From: an uncultured Actinomycetes bacterium
GTDB taxonomy: Bacteria; Actinomycetota; Acidimicrobiia; Acidimicrobiales; RAAP-2
Reading direction: 5' to 3'
Assembly: GCA_903860745.1 (NCBI GenBank)
Contig: CAIORQ010000073.1
Span: forward strand, 1-46,052
DNA length: 46,052 nucleotides
In this document: in pieces, positions 17,810 through 30,708 of the stretch
Layout: each line of letters opens with the position of its first letter
How positions within the stretch are numbered: position 1 is the first letter of the stretch
Position numbers and translations under genes: made by a program
The notes under the pieces: model-generated
The model's database searches: none
The model's input: the letters and a program-made list of their open reading frames with translations, nothing else
What the model was told of the DNA's origin: nothing

Positions 17810-18573
17810 TGGGTCGTCTCGACAACAAAGTCGCAATCATCACCGGAGCCGCCAGCGGCATCGGTCGCGCCACGGCGGTGCGCTTCGCCGCCGAGGGAGC
17901 CAAGGTGGTCGTCGCCGACCTGGCCGATGAGGCGGGCGCCGCGCTGGCCGCCGAGCTCGGGGGCCTCTACGTGCACGTCAACGTGGCCGACGAGGAGAGC
18001 GTCAAGGCCATGTTCGCGGCCACGGTCGAGGCCTACGGAGGGCTGGACGTCTTGTTCAACAACGCGGGAATCTCGCCCAACGACGACGACTCCATCCTCA
18101 CCACGGGCGTGGAGGCCTGGCAGCGGGTCCAGGACGTCAACCTCAAGTCGGTCTACCTGTGCTGCAAGTACGGCATCCCCTACATGCAACAGCGCGGCGG
18201 CGGCTCGATCATCAACGTCGCGTCCTTCGTGGCCATCATGGGTTCGGCGACCTCGCAGATCTCCTACACCGCCTCCAAGGGTGGCGTGCTGTCGATGAGC
18301 CGAGAGCTGGGCGTGCAGTTCGCGCGCGAGAACATCCGCGTCAACGCCCTGTGCCCGGGACCGGTCAACACGCCCCTGCTGCAGGAGCTCTTCGCCAAGG
18401 ACCCCGAGAGAGCCGCTCGTCGACTCGTGCACGTGCCGATGGGCCGTTTCGCCCAGCCCGAGGAGATGGCCAGCGCGGTCTTGTTCCTCGCGAGCGACGA
18501 CTCGTCGTTCATGACCGCCAGCACCTTCTTGGTGGACGGCGGCCTGCACGCCGCCTACGTCACGCCGCTGTAG
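17806..18573 (+). CDS. SDR-family oxidoreductase (Rv2857c-like context)
   Basis: Classical SDR of 255 residues with TGAASGIG (13-20), Asp38 suggesting NAD, NNAG (85-88), Ser140, Tyr154 and Lys158. It is the last gene of the ligase-dehydrogenase-SDR unit. The start is either ATG 17806 (overlaps the previous stop) or ATG 17809, which is 5 nt after GGAGG and slightly better placed. It shares fold but only moderate similarity with the SDR encoded divergently at 14134-14898. The substrate is unknown. Confidence 0.87.
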   Translation: MMGRLDNKVAIITGAASGIGRATAVRFAAEGAKVVVADLADEAGAALAAELGGLYVHVNVADEESVKAMFAATVEAYGGLDVLFNNAGISPNDDDSILTTGVEAWQRVQDVNLKSVYLCCKYGIPYMQQRGGGSIINVASFVAIMGSATSQISYTASKGGVLSMSRELGVQFARENIRVNALCPGPVNTPLLQELFAKDPERAARRLVHVPMGRFAQPEEMASAVLFLASDDSSFMTASTFLVDGGLHAAYVTPL

Positions 18574-18581
18574 TCAGCGTC

Positions 18582-18603
18582 GCCCGCCCGTCACCGGGCG
18601 GGC
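18582..18603. terminator. Bidirectional hairpin between convergent genes
   Basis: GCCCGCCCG (18582-18590) pairs with CGGGCGGGC (18595-18603) across a 4-nt loop. It overlaps the stop codon of the cysteine synthase gene and follows the SDR stop by 8 nt. Confidence 0.65.
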
Positions 18604-19541
18604 AGCGAGAGGCTCTCCAGGGGCACCGTGTGGACCTGGGGGATGAAGTACTCGCTCAGGTACTTCTCTCCCTCGTCGCACATGATGGTCACCACGAGGT
18701 CGTCGGGGCTCTCGGCGAGCAGACGTCGCGCGGCGATCATGTTGGCCCCCGAACTCGGCCCCACCAGCATGCCGAACTGGCTGGCGAGGCGGCGCATCTC
18801 GGCGACGGCGTCGTCGCTGTGCACGTCGACGACCCGACTGACGATCTCGCGGTGGCGCTGGTAGATGCCCGGCACGAAGCCGTCGGCGATGCCCTCGATC
18901 TTGTGCAGTCCGGTGTCCCCGCAGAGGATGGTGCAGGACTCACTGGGCTCGAGGCCGACGATCTTCACGTCGGGGTTGACCTCGCGCAAGGCCTGGCCGA
19001 CCCCGATGAGCGTGCCGCCCGTGCCCACGCCCATCACGAAGGCGTCGGGCAGCTCGCCGTCGGGGAGCTGGGAGAGGATCTCGGGACCGAGCCAGGTCCG
19101 GTTCTCCTCGACGTTCCACTCGGACTCGAACTGGCGCGGGCTGAAGTGGCCGGGGCGTTCGCCGAGCTCGCGCGCGACGTCCAGGGCCTGGTTGACGTGG
19201 AAGTTGCCGACCGTCACCAGCTGGGCCCCGAAGGCGCTCGAGATGGCCGAACGTTCGGGGCTGAGACCCTCGGGCATGACGACGATCATCTTGTAGCCCT
19301 TGACGGCGGCGACCATGCTCATGGCGTTGCCGGTGTTGCCGCTCGAGGCCTCGACGATCGTGTCGCCGGGGTGCAGGAGTCCCTCGCGCTCGGCGCGTTC
19401 GATGATGTAGCGCGCCATGCGCGCCTTGATAGATCCCGAGGGATTGAGGTACTCAAGCTTGACCCAGATGCCGTCGATCTCCACCAGCGGTGTGTTCCCG
19501 ATGGTGTCGAGGACCGTGCGCCGCGCTGCGTCTGACTTCAT
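18591..19541 (-). CDS. Cysteine synthase-family PLP enzyme
   Basis: Beta-replacing PLP enzyme of 316 residues, family of CysK/CysM/cystathionine beta-synthase core. Lys39 in NPSGSIKAR is the Schiff-base lysine, SSGNTG (65-70) binds substrate carboxylate, and GVGTGGTL binds PLP phosphate. It follows the S-adenosylhomocysteinase gene with a 66-bp gap, so it could act on homocysteine or serine in reverse trans-sulfuration (CBS-like) rather than in O-acetylserine assimilation; no CBS regulatory domain is present. SIKAR instead of the usual SIKDR is a small deviation. CysK, CysM and CBS cannot be separated by eye. Confidence 0.83.
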   Translation of the reverse strand: MKSDAARRTVLDTIGNTPLVEIDGIWVKLEYLNPSGSIKARMARYIIERAEREGLLHPGDTIVEASSGNTGNAMSMVAAVKGYKMIVVMPEGLSPERSAISSAFGAQLVTVGNFHVNQALDVARELGERPGHFSPRQFESEWNVEENRTWLGPEILSQLPDGELPDAFVMGVGTGGTLIGVGQALREVNPDVKIVGLEPSESCTILCGDTGLHKIEGIADGFVPGIYQRHREIVSRVVDVHSDDAVAEMRRLASQFGMLVGPSSGANMIAARRLLAESPDDLVVTIMCDEGEKYLSEYFIPQVHTVPLESLSLPAR

Positions 19542-19551
19542 GGGACTCCCC

Positions 19552-19580
19552 CCAGGGGCCGGCTCCGTTGCCGCCCCTGG
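19552..19580 (-). promoter_or_regulatory. Hairpin in leader of cysteine synthase gene
   Basis: An 11-bp interrupted stem (19552-19559 plus 19561-19563 with 19570-19580, one bulged base) lies between the S-adenosylhomocysteinase stop and the cysteine synthase start, 10 nt upstream of the ATG. It could attenuate read-through or mask the ribosome site. Confidence 0.4.
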
Positions 19581-19607
19581 ACAGAGATTACACAGGGCCC
19601 CCGGCGT

Positions 19608-21053
<1,446 letters not shown>

Positions 21054-21121
21054 GGTGCTCCTAGATGATGTGAATTCCACCAGGCGCCGACCTCTGTCGC
21101 ACACGCCTACGACTCTCTAGA

Positions 21122-22198
21122 TTAGGCGTTCACCCGGAACTCGACGACGTCGCCGTCGTGCATCACGTAGTCCTTGCCCTCGATACGGGCCTTGCCGGCC
21201 GCGCGAACGGCCACTATGGAGCCCGCGGCCATCAGGTCGTCGAAGGCGACGACCTCGGCCTTGATGAAGTGCTTCTGGAAGTCGGTGTGGATCTCACCGG
21301 CGGCCTCGGGGGCCGTGGCACCCTGGCGGATGGTCCAGGCACGCGTCTCCTTGGGGCCCGCGGTCAAGAAGGTCTGCAGACCCAGGGTGGCGAAGCCCAC
21401 GCGCGAGAGTTGGGCCAGTCCCGATTCCGCCTGTCCGAAGGACTGCAGCAGTTCGAGCGCGTCCTCGGGGTCCAGGCCGGCCAGTTCGGCCTCCACCTTG
21501 GCGCAGAGGACGACGCAGGGCGCCGGGGCCACCGAGTCGCGCAGCTGGCGCTGGCGGGCCTCGTCGGACAAGGTGGCCTCGTCCACGTTGAAGACGTAGA
21601 TGAAGGGCTTGTCGGTCAACAGGTGCAGGTCGGCGATCGCCTCGTGGTCGAGGCCCGTGGCCTTGGAGATGACCAGCCCGTCGTTGAGGGCGTCGTGGGC
21701 CTTCTTCACCTCGGCGAGCTTGGCCGCCGCCTCGGGGGAGCGTTTGGCCTCGCGGTCCAGGCGAACCATCGCCTTGTCCACGGTCTGCAGGTCCGCCAAG
21801 ATGAGCTCGGTCTCGATGGTGGCGACGTCCCCGTCGGGGTCGATCTTGCCGTCCACGTGCACGACGTCGTCGTCCTCGAAGACGCGCACGACCTCGCAGA
21901 TGGCGTTGGACTCGCGGATCGCCGCCAGGAACTGATTGCCCAGGCCCTCGCCCTCGGAGGCGCCCCTCACGATGCCGGCGATGTCGACGAAGGTGACCGA
22001 GGCGGGCAGGATGCGCTCGGAGTGGAAGACCTCGGCCAAGCGCGCCAGCCGCGAGTCGGGGACCGCGACCACGCCGACGTTGGGCTCGATGGTGGCGAAG
22101 GGGTAGTTCGCCGCCAGCACGTTGTTGTTGGTCAGGGCGTTGAACAGGGTGGACTTACCGACGTTAGGCAGTCCGACGATGCCGATAGAGAGAGCCAT
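21122..22198 (-). CDS. ychF: YchF/Obg-family ATPase
   Basis: Conserved P-loop ATPase of 358 residues associated with ribosomes and the oxidative stress response. Walker A is GLPNVGKST (8-16), with the FATIEPNVG switch I segment and [19 protein letters not shown] as G3. The ATP-preferring base motif NVDE replaces the NKxD of GTPases, as in the family. A C-terminal TGS domain starts near residue 275. A TAGCCT -10-like box is 10 nt upstream of ATG with CGGAGG between, giving a very short leader. Confidence 0.95.
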   Translation of the reverse strand: MALSIGIVGLPNVGKSTLFNALTNNNVLAANYPFATIEPNVGVVAVPDSRLARLAEVFHSERILPASVTFVDIAGIVRGASEGEGLGNQFLAAIRESNAICEVVRVFEDDDVVHVDGKIDPDGDVATIETELILADLQTVDKAMVRLDREAKRSPEAAAKLAEVKKAHDALNDGLVISKATGLDHEAIADLHLLTDKPFIYVFNVDEATLSDEARQRQLRDSVAPAPCVVLCAKVEAELAGLDPEDALELLQSFGQAESGLAQLSRVGFATLGLQTFLTAGPKETRAWTIRQGATAPEAAGEIHTDFQKHFIKAEVVAFDDLMAAGSIVAVRAAGKARIEGKDYVMHDGDVVEFRVNA

Positions 22199-22268
22199 AC
22201 GGCCTCCGAGGCTAGTGCACCCTGTGGCGCATCAACCTCGGAGGCCCTCTGGCGACACCCAGGGGGGA

Positions 22269-22942
<674 letters not shown>

Positions 22943-22943
<1 letters not shown>

Positions 22944-24340
22944 TATTCACTCCTCAATACTTCGGCGGGACGGATACGGGTGATGCTGGCGGCGGCCACG
23001 CTGGAGCCCAGGGCGGCGATCACGAGAGCGGCGAGAAGGGCGAAGACCAGGGTCGACCATCCGGCCGAGGTGTGCAGCTGGGTCAATGTGCTACCGAAGC
23101 CGCGGAAGCCGCCGAAGCCGCCGAAGCCGCCCGAGCCGCCGGTCGGCGGAGTGAATCCCGAACCGCCGTTGCCGAAGCCACCGCCGGTGCCGCGCACGAA
23201 GCCGCCCGGCCCGCTCGAGGTGCCGCCCCCCGAGGCGTTCACGAGCGCCGAGGTGATCGGACTCGAGATCACGACACCGACGAGGAAGCCGACGACGGCG
23301 CCGAGCACGGTGAAGGTGGTGGATTCGGCGACGAACTGGGTGATGACCGAACGGTTGGTGGCGCCCAGAGCCTTCAAGACACCGACCTCGCGGCGGCGTT
23401 CGCGGACGATCATGAGCATCGAGAGCAGCAAGATGATGGCCGCGCCGATGACCGCGCCGACCAGGGTGTAGGTGGAGATGTCCTTGACCGAGTTCAGCGG
23501 GGCCAGCTCGGTGGCCACGGTGGCCTCGGTGGAGGTGACGTCGGCCTTGGAGCCGAGCTCCTTGGTGATCGCCGCCGACACCGTCGAGACGTTGGAGATG
23601 TCGTTCACGACGACCGTGGCCCCGGTGACCTCGTTGGTCGCGTCGGCGAGCTTCTGGACCGTGGCGAGGGGCATCAGCACGTCGGCGTTGGCGAAGGTGG
23701 AGCCCGCGTCGTAGATGCCGACGACGGTGACGGTCTCGCCCCAGGCCGTGAAGGTGGAACCGACCTTGAGCTTGTTCTTCGTCGCGAGGTCCTTGCCCAC
23801 GACGGCCACGTCGGCCGTCGACGTGGCGGAGAAGGCCTTGCCCGAGATCAGCTTCTCGGTGCCGCCGCCGTTGGCGCCGCCCACGAGCGAGGTGCCCGGC
23901 GAGTTGGTGCCGATGACGCGGATGGGGATGGTGAAGGTGCCGGTGCCCCCGCCGAAGCCGCCGCTGAAGGACCCGCTGCCCCCGAACTGGCGGCCCAGAC
24001 TGCCTGCGGTGATGGGGGTCTTCAGGTTGGTCTTGGAGGTGGTGAGCTGCTCGGTGAGCAGGGCCTGGACCGCGGTCACGTCCTTGATGTTGAGCAACGA
24101 GGTGATCTCCGCGGTGGTCAAGGGCGTGCCGCCACCTTGACCTCCGAAGAAGCCGGCCGGCGAGACGGTGATCGTGTTCCCCGTGGAGGCGCGCACCGTG
24201 TTGATCTTGGCGCTGACCGCGTCACGCGCGATCAACATCGAGATCGACAGGGCGATGGCCACCGCCAGGATCACTACCACGCCGACCGACCGCATGGCGT
24301 TTCTGAAGGCGTTTCGTACACCTCGACGCAGGGCGTTCAT
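22943..24340 (-). CDS. MacB/FtsX-type ABC permease with Gly-rich insert
   Basis: Permease of 465 residues with an N-terminal helix (about 14-36), a large extracytoplasmic domain and three C-terminal helices, the MacB/FtsX layout. The loop between the third and fourth helices holds a Gly/Phe/Ser-rich low-complexity insert (encoded about 23075-23240, repeated GGFGGF), and a second Gly-rich patch lies near residue 150. No MacA-like adaptor is adjacent. The longer frame starts at 24415, but ATG 24340 is preceded by AAAGGA and begins the conserved sequence. The insert may be a flexible linker or an assembly-prone segment. Confidence 0.85.
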
Positions 24341-24431
24341 GACTTGGTCCTTTCGTACTCTGTTCGTCATCTTGCCCGCGATTTCACAAGGGGGGCCAAG
24401 GCGTGAGTAAGACATGACTAAGAACCGGCGT

Positions 24432-24470
24432 CGTCGCGCGATGGTCGCGCCCCGGCGCCGTCGCGCGACG
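24432..24470 (+). promoter_or_regulatory. 10-bp inverted repeat upstream of ABC importer operon
   Basis: CGTCGCGCGA (24432-24441) is mirrored by TCGCGCGACG (24461-24470), spacing 19 bp. It ends 4 bp before the TACATT box at 24475, so a dimeric regulator bound here would cover the -35 region. Confidence 0.45.
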
Positions 24471-24474
24471 GGGC

Positions 24475-24480
24475 TACATT
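24475..24480 (+). promoter_or_regulatory. -10 box of leaderless ABC operon promoter
   Basis: TACATT followed by six bases and GTG 24487; no ribosome site lies between. Confidence 0.5.
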
Positions 24481-24486
24481 GAAACC

Positions 24487-25245
24487 GTGACCTCGCCCGC
24501 CTTGCTCGAGCTCTCGGGCGTCGCCAAGTCCTTCGCCGACACGGTGGTGCTGGCCCCCACCGACCTGGCCATCGCCGAAGGCTCCTTCGTCTCGATCGTC
24601 GGACCCTCGGGCTGTGGCAAGTCGACCCTCTTCAACATCATCGCCGGGCTGCTCGCGCCCGAGGCCGGCCAGGTGTCCCTCGAGGGGCGCGACATCGTCG
24701 GGGCCACCGGCCACGTGGGCTACATGTTGCAAAAGGACCTCCTGGTGCCCTGGCGCAGCGTCGAGGACAACATCACCATGGCGGCGCGACTCACGCGCCG
24801 CGTCACCGAGGCCGACCGCGCCGAGGCGCGCCAGATCGCCCGGCGCTACGGACTCGGCGAGTTCCTCGACCACTATCCCAAGGCCCTGTCGGGCGGCATG
24901 CGCCAGCGCGTCGCCTTCATGCGAACCCTGGTCACGCACCAGAAGCTCCTCCTGCTCGACGAGCCCTTCGGCGCCCTGGACGCGCAGACGCGACTCGAGA
25001 TGCAGCGCTGGCTGCTCGACGTCTGGCGCGAGTCGGGGCGCACCGTGCTCTTCATCACCCACGACGTGGACGAATCAATCTTCCTGTCCGACCGCATCCT
25101 CGTGATGTCGCCGCGACCCGGGCGGATCGTGGCGGACCTGGCCAACACCCTGGCCCGACCCCGCAGCATCGACATCTTGACCGATCCCGTCTTCGTGGAG
25201 CTGAAGAGCCAGATCATGCACCTGCTGCACGGCGGCGAACAGTGA
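24487..25245 (+). CDS. ABC importer ATPase (SsuB/TauB-like)
   Basis: ATPase subunit of a nitrate/sulfonate/taurine-type or thiamine-precursor-type importer, 252 residues. Walker A GPSGCGKST, signature LSGGMRQRVAFMRTL and Walker B LLLLDEPFGALD are complete. The GTG start is probably leaderless. Its stop overlaps the GTG of the permease gene (GTGA). The rest of the operon (kinase and nucleoside hydrolase) suggests a nucleoside-related substrate, not a sulfonate. Confidence 0.9.
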   Translation: MTSPALLELSGVAKSFADTVVLAPTDLAIAEGSFVSIVGPSGCGKSTLFNIIAGLLAPEAGQVSLEGRDIVGATGHVGYMLQKDLLVPWRSVEDNITMAARLTRRVTEADRAEARQIARRYGLGEFLDHYPKALSGGMRQRVAFMRTLVTHQKLLLLDEPFGALDAQTRLEMQRWLLDVWRESGRTVLFITHDVDESIFLSDRILVMSPRPGRIVADLANTLARPRSIDILTDPVFVELKSQIMHLLHGGEQ

Positions 25246-26072
25246 AACGGGGCCTGTTCGCCAAGGTGGCCCTGCCGGTGGCCTCGGTCGCGATCCTGCT
25301 GGTGCTGTGGCAGGTCGTGGTCGTCCTCTTCCACGTGCAGACCTACGTCGCGCCCAGACCGCTGGACGCCATACGCGCGGTGACCGGGAACTGGTCGCTC
25401 CTGTGGCCGCTGGTGTGGGAGATCATCAAGGAGACGGTGGGCGGCTTCGTGCTCGGCGCCGTCGTGGGGGTCTTCTTCGGCGTCGTCATGTCCAAGATCC
25501 CCGTGGTGCAGAAGCTGCTCTACCCGACACTGATCCTGTCCCAGGCGGTGCCGGTGATCGTCATCGCCTTCCCGCTGGCGGCGATCCTGGGATTCGGCTC
25601 GGTGAAGCCCATCTTGGCCATCGTGGTCTGGATCGTCTTCTTCCCGGTGACCGTGAACGTCATCGACGGCCTCGGCCACGTCGACCACGACCTGCTCAAC
25701 CTGGCCAAGGTCTACGGGGCGTCGAAGTGGCGCACCTTCTGGCACATCGAGGTGCCCGCGACGGTCTCGCCGCTCTTCAGCGGTCTCAAGATCGGCGCCA
25801 CCTACGCCATCACCGGTGCCTTCATCGGCGAGCTGGCCTCGCCCGAGCAGGTCGGCTCCACGGGGTCGTCGCTGGCGCTCTACGTCCAACACGCCAACGC
25901 CAACTTCAACCAGGCGGCGGTCTTCGGCATCACCCTGTTGATGGCCCTCATCGGGGTCACCTGGTTCTTGGCGGTCGGCGGCCTCGAGGTGCTCTCCACC
26001 CCCTGGCTACGGCGCTCCACGGTCCGTCACTGGCGACGCCAGCGCATTGCGGCGCCCCAGGACGGACACTAA
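25242..26072 (+). CDS. ABC importer permease (SsuC-like)
   Basis: Integral membrane subunit of 276 residues with about six helices. The cytoplasmic EAA-type coupling loop is visible (YGASKWRTFWHIEVPATVSPLFSGLKIG region), which docks the ATPase. It starts within the stop of the ATPase gene (GTGA) and is followed after 36 bp by the binding-protein gene, a complete importer gene set. A basic C-terminal tail extends past the last helix. Confidence 0.9.
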   Translation: MKRGLFAKVALPVASVAILLVLWQVVVVLFHVQTYVAPRPLDAIRAVTGNWSLLWPLVWEIIKETVGGFVLGAVVGVFFGVVMSKIPVVQKLLYPTLILSQAVPVIVIAFPLAAILGFGSVKPILAIVVWIVFFPVTVNVIDGLGHVDHDLLNLAKVYGASKWRTFWHIEVPATVSPLFSGLKIGATYAITGAFIGELASPEQVGSTGSSLALYVQHANANFNQAAVFGITLLMALIGVTWFLAVGGLEVLSTPWLRRSTVRHWRRQRIAAPQDGH

Positions 26073-26108
26073 CCTCGTCGTCACAGTGATTTTCAAGGGA
26101 GAACAATC

Positions 26109-27128
26109 ATGAAGTTCCGTCTCGCCGGGGCCCTGGCCCTGTCCGCCACCCTGGTGACCCTCGGGGTGACCCTCTCGAGCGGGCCCTCCGGTGCCGCGTC
26201 GCTCAAGTCGGTGACCTTCGCCTACGACTTCCCGGGACCCGACTTCGAGTTGATCCCCGTCGTCGTCGCCCAGAAGGAGGGCTTCTTCGCCGCCCAGGGG
26301 CTCAGCGTCAAGGTCGTCTTCCCCTCCAACACCTCCTCGACCTCGCTCATGCTGGCGACGGGAACGGCCCAGGTGGGCTTCGTGACCACGACGGACATGG
26401 GCGTGGCGGTCGACAAGAAGGTGCCGATCGTCTCGATCGGCAACTACTCGATGAGCAACAACTGGGCGATCTTCGCCAAGCCCGGCACGCCGCTCACCGC
26501 CGCGAACCTCCACAACGAGCTCAAGGGCAAGAGCATCTTCTCCTACGGCGACACCTGGACCGAGTCCATGCTGCCCTTCGTCTTGAAGCGCGCCGGACTC
26601 ACGGCCTCCCAGGTCGACATCAAGGTCGAGCCGACCGCGATCGACACCACCTGGCTGCTGGCCGGCAAGGTGAACTACTCGACCTCGACCACCAACTACG
26701 AGATCCCCGGCTTCCAGGGCGCCAAGGTCAAGGGCAAGCTCAGCGAGGTGCTCGGCACCGCGGTGGGCGCGCCGAACGTCCCGATCTGGGACTACGCCAC
26801 GACCAAGAACTACGCCGCGACCGGCGGGGCGAAGCTGAAGGCCTTCATGGCGGCGATCGCCAAGGCCACCGCGTGGGCCGTGGCCAACCCGACCAAGGCG
26901 GCCGCCCTCTTCGACAAGACCTACCCGGCCAGCGGTTACACCAACGCCTACAACCTGTCGGGGTGGCAGTTGACGATCCCCTTCCTCAAGAACGCCCAGG
27001 GCAAGTACTTCACCGAGACGACCGCCCAGTGGGTCACCTTGTCCAACGCCCTCAAGTCCATCGGCCTGATCTCCAAGGTCCCCTCGCCCGCGACGTACTT
27101 CACGAACCAGTTCCTGCCCGCCTCATGA
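26109..27128 (+). CDS. ABC substrate-binding protein (NMT1/SsuA-like)
   Basis: Exported solute-binding protein of 339 residues. Residues 1-29 form a signal peptide; there is no lipobox cysteine, so how it is retained on the surface is unclear. The mature start is typical of the NMT1/THI5-like family (AYDFPGPDFELIPVVVAQKEGFF), which binds pyrimidine-like, sulfonate or riboflavin-type ligands. AAGGGAG lies 7-8 nt before ATG. The gene overlaps the kinase gene by ATGA. Given the neighbouring nucleoside hydrolase, a nucleoside or base-like ligand is the best inference. Confidence 0.85.
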   Translation: MKFRLAGALALSATLVTLGVTLSSGPSGAASLKSVTFAYDFPGPDFELIPVVVAQKEGFFAAQGLSVKVVFPSNTSSTSLMLATGTAQVGFVTTTDMGVAVDKKVPIVSIGNYSMSNNWAIFAKPGTPLTAANLHNELKGKSIFSYGDTWTESMLPFVLKRAGLTASQVDIKVEPTAIDTTWLLAGKVNYSTSTTNYEIPGFQGAKVKGKLSEVLGTAVGAPNVPIWDYATTKNYAATGGAKLKAFMAAIAKATAWAVANPTKAAALFDKTYPASGYTNAYNLSGWQLTIPFLKNAQGKYFTETTAQWVTLSNALKSIGLISKVPSPATYFTNQFLPAS

Positions 27129-27979
27129 CCCCTCCGGCCCGACCCCGGGCCGCGGTCGTGGGTTCGATGAACACCGACCTCGTGGTCCGTTGCGTCCACT
27201 TGCCCCGGCCCGGTGAGACGGTGCTGGGCGAGGACGTCGTTCGCCTGCCGGGGGGCAAGGGGGCCAACCAGGCGGCCGCCCTGGCGCGACTGGGCCTGGA
27301 CACCTCGATGGTGGCCTGCGTGGGCGACGACGAACTGGGCCGCTGGCTCGGTGGCTCGCTCGAGGCGCTGGGGGTCGACACCTCGCTCGTCCAGCGCAGC
27401 GTCCGGCTCACGGGCACCGCGTTCATCACCGTCGATGAGGCGGGGGAGAACGAGATCGTCGTGGCCCCCGGGGCCAACGCCGACCTCCGTCTCGACGCGG
27501 TGGACCTCGAGGGATTCGACGTGGTGCTCGCCCAGATGGAGGTCTCCGCCGAGGTGATCGACGAACTGGCGCGGCGGACCTCGTCGCTGGTGCTCAACGT
27601 GGCGCCGGCCCGGGCGGTCGCGGCCGCGACCCTGTCGCGCTGCGCGGTGGTCATCGCCAACGAGCTCGAGGCGAAGAGCCTGGCGCTGGACGGACTGGCA
27701 CACTGCGTGGTGACGCGCGGCGCGCGCGGCGCGGTGCACTACTCCTTCGGCGACGTCGTCGCCGAGGCCGCCCCCCCGGTGGTCGAGGTCGTCGACACGG
27801 TCGGCGCGGGCGACGTCTTCTGCGCCGCCTACGCCGCCCGCTTCGCCCTGAACGACGACCCCGTGCGCGCCCTGCGCTTCGCGGTCACCGCCGGGGCGCT
27901 CGCGACCACCGCCCTCGGGGCCCAGGGATCGCTTCCGACGACCAAGGAGGTGGACACGTGGCTAGAACGCGCGTCCTGA
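27125..27979 (+). CDS. rbsK: PfkB-family sugar kinase (ribokinase-like)
   Basis: Carbohydrate kinase of 284 residues. The PfkB signature 1 region GGKGANQAAALARLG (43-57) and the catalytic motif DTVGAGDVFCAAY, with its base Asp and anion-hole glycines, are intact. Ribokinases phosphorylate ribose at O5. Here the enzyme sits between an ABC importer and a nucleoside hydrolase, so it probably traps the ribose released from the nucleoside. It begins in the stop of the binding protein (ATGA) and its 3' end overlaps the hydrolase start by 22 nt. The long open frame upstream of ATG 27125 is not coding. Confidence 0.85.
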   Translation: MTPPARPRAAVVGSMNTDLVVRCVHLPRPGETVLGEDVVRLPGGKGANQAAALARLGLDTSMVACVGDDELGRWLGGSLEALGVDTSLVQRSVRLTGTAFITVDEAGENEIVVAPGANADLRLDAVDLEGFDVVLAQMEVSAEVIDELARRTSSLVLNVAPARAVAAATLSRCAVVIANELEAKSLALDGLAHCVVTRGARGAVHYSFGDVVAEAAPPVVEVVDTVGAGDVFCAAYAARFALNDDPVRALRFAVTAGALATTALGAQGSLPTTKEVDTWLERAS

Positions 27980-28899
27980 TCGACACCGACCCGGGGGTGG
28001 ATGACGCGGTCGCCATCTTCCTCGCCCTGGCCAGTCCCGAGATCGAGGTGGTGGGCGTCACCGCGGTGGCCGGCAACGTCCCCCTGGCCAAGACCGTCCT
28101 CAACGCGCGTCGACTGCTGGACCTCGCGGGTCGTGACGACATCCCGGTGGCGGCGGGCTGCGCCGAGCCGCTGAGCGAGCCCGTCGTCGAGGATTCGGTG
28201 GTGCACGGCCGCGACGGACTCGGCGACCTCGAGTGGGACGAGCCCCGCGTCACGCTCGACCCTCGTCACGCGGTGGACCTCATCGCCGACCTGGTGCGCG
28301 AGGGCCCGCTCAGCATCGTGGCGATCGGTCCGCTCACCAACCTGGCGGTCCTGCTCCAGCGCTACCCGGGCATCGAGCGCGAGGTGGAGGGCCTGGTCAT
28401 CATGGGCGGAGCGTCCTTCCAGGGCAACGTCACGCCCGCCGCGGAGTTCAACATCTGGGCCGACCCCGAGGCCGCGCGCCAGGTCTTCGCCGCCGATTGG
28501 CCCCTCACACTGATGCCGCTGGACCTCACGCACCAGGCCTATCTGGTGGACGAGGACCTCGAGTACTTCGCGTCCTTGGGCACCGAGATCGGCCGGCGAA
28601 CGGCCGCCATGCTCGAGCCCTACGCCCAGTTCCACGACCGCTGGTACGGCAACCGCGACGTGATCATGCACGACGCCATGGCCGTGTACGAGTTGATCGA
28701 CCCCGCGGCCATCGACAAGCAGGGCGTGCGCGTCGACGTCGAGGTCGACGGCGTGCACGCCCGCGGTGCGACCTTCATCGATCGCCGGCGAGAGCACGCC
28801 GCGTCACCCGTGCGCGTGGGCCTCGCGGTGGACAACGACCGCTTCCGTCAGGTCCTGCGCGAGCGCCTGGCGAGCCTTCGCGACACCGAGGTGGACTAG
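27958..28899 (+). CDS. Nucleoside hydrolase (IUNH family)
   Basis: Cleaves the N-glycosidic bond of ribonucleosides, releasing base and ribose. The 313-residue protein has the Ca2+-binding, catalytic N-terminal motif DTDPGVDDA (9-17), the NVPLAKT segment, and C-terminal HDAMAVYELIDP with the conserved His-Asp. The GTG start lies inside the kinase gene. Base specificity (purine, pyrimidine or non-specific) cannot be read by eye. It closes the importer-kinase-hydrolase operon. Confidence 0.92.
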   Translation: MARTRVLIDTDPGVDDAVAIFLALASPEIEVVGVTAVAGNVPLAKTVLNARRLLDLAGRDDIPVAAGCAEPLSEPVVEDSVVHGRDGLGDLEWDEPRVTLDPRHAVDLIADLVREGPLSIVAIGPLTNLAVLLQRYPGIEREVEGLVIMGGASFQGNVTPAAEFNIWADPEAARQVFAADWPLTLMPLDLTHQAYLVDEDLEYFASLGTEIGRRTAAMLEPYAQFHDRWYGNRDVIMHDAMAVYELIDPAAIDKQGVRVDVEVDGVHARGATFIDRRREHAASPVRVGLAVDNDRFRQVLRERLASLRDTEVD

Positions 28900-28976
28900 C
28901 CGGACCTTGGGTGAATGACGCTTCGTGGCTGGGCGGTGATCGACCTGCAACTCGGCGGCAGGCGGCGCCGGCGGGG

Positions 28977-30659
<1,683 letters not shown>

Positions 30660-30708
30660 GCTCCGACAAGGCTAGTGACCTCGGCGGGGACGTCCTCGCG
30701 CCGCCCAC

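Noticed and set aside
21054-21121. SAH riboswitch in front of ahcY
   Set aside because: The gap is only 68 bp and lacks the conserved SAH-motif blocks.
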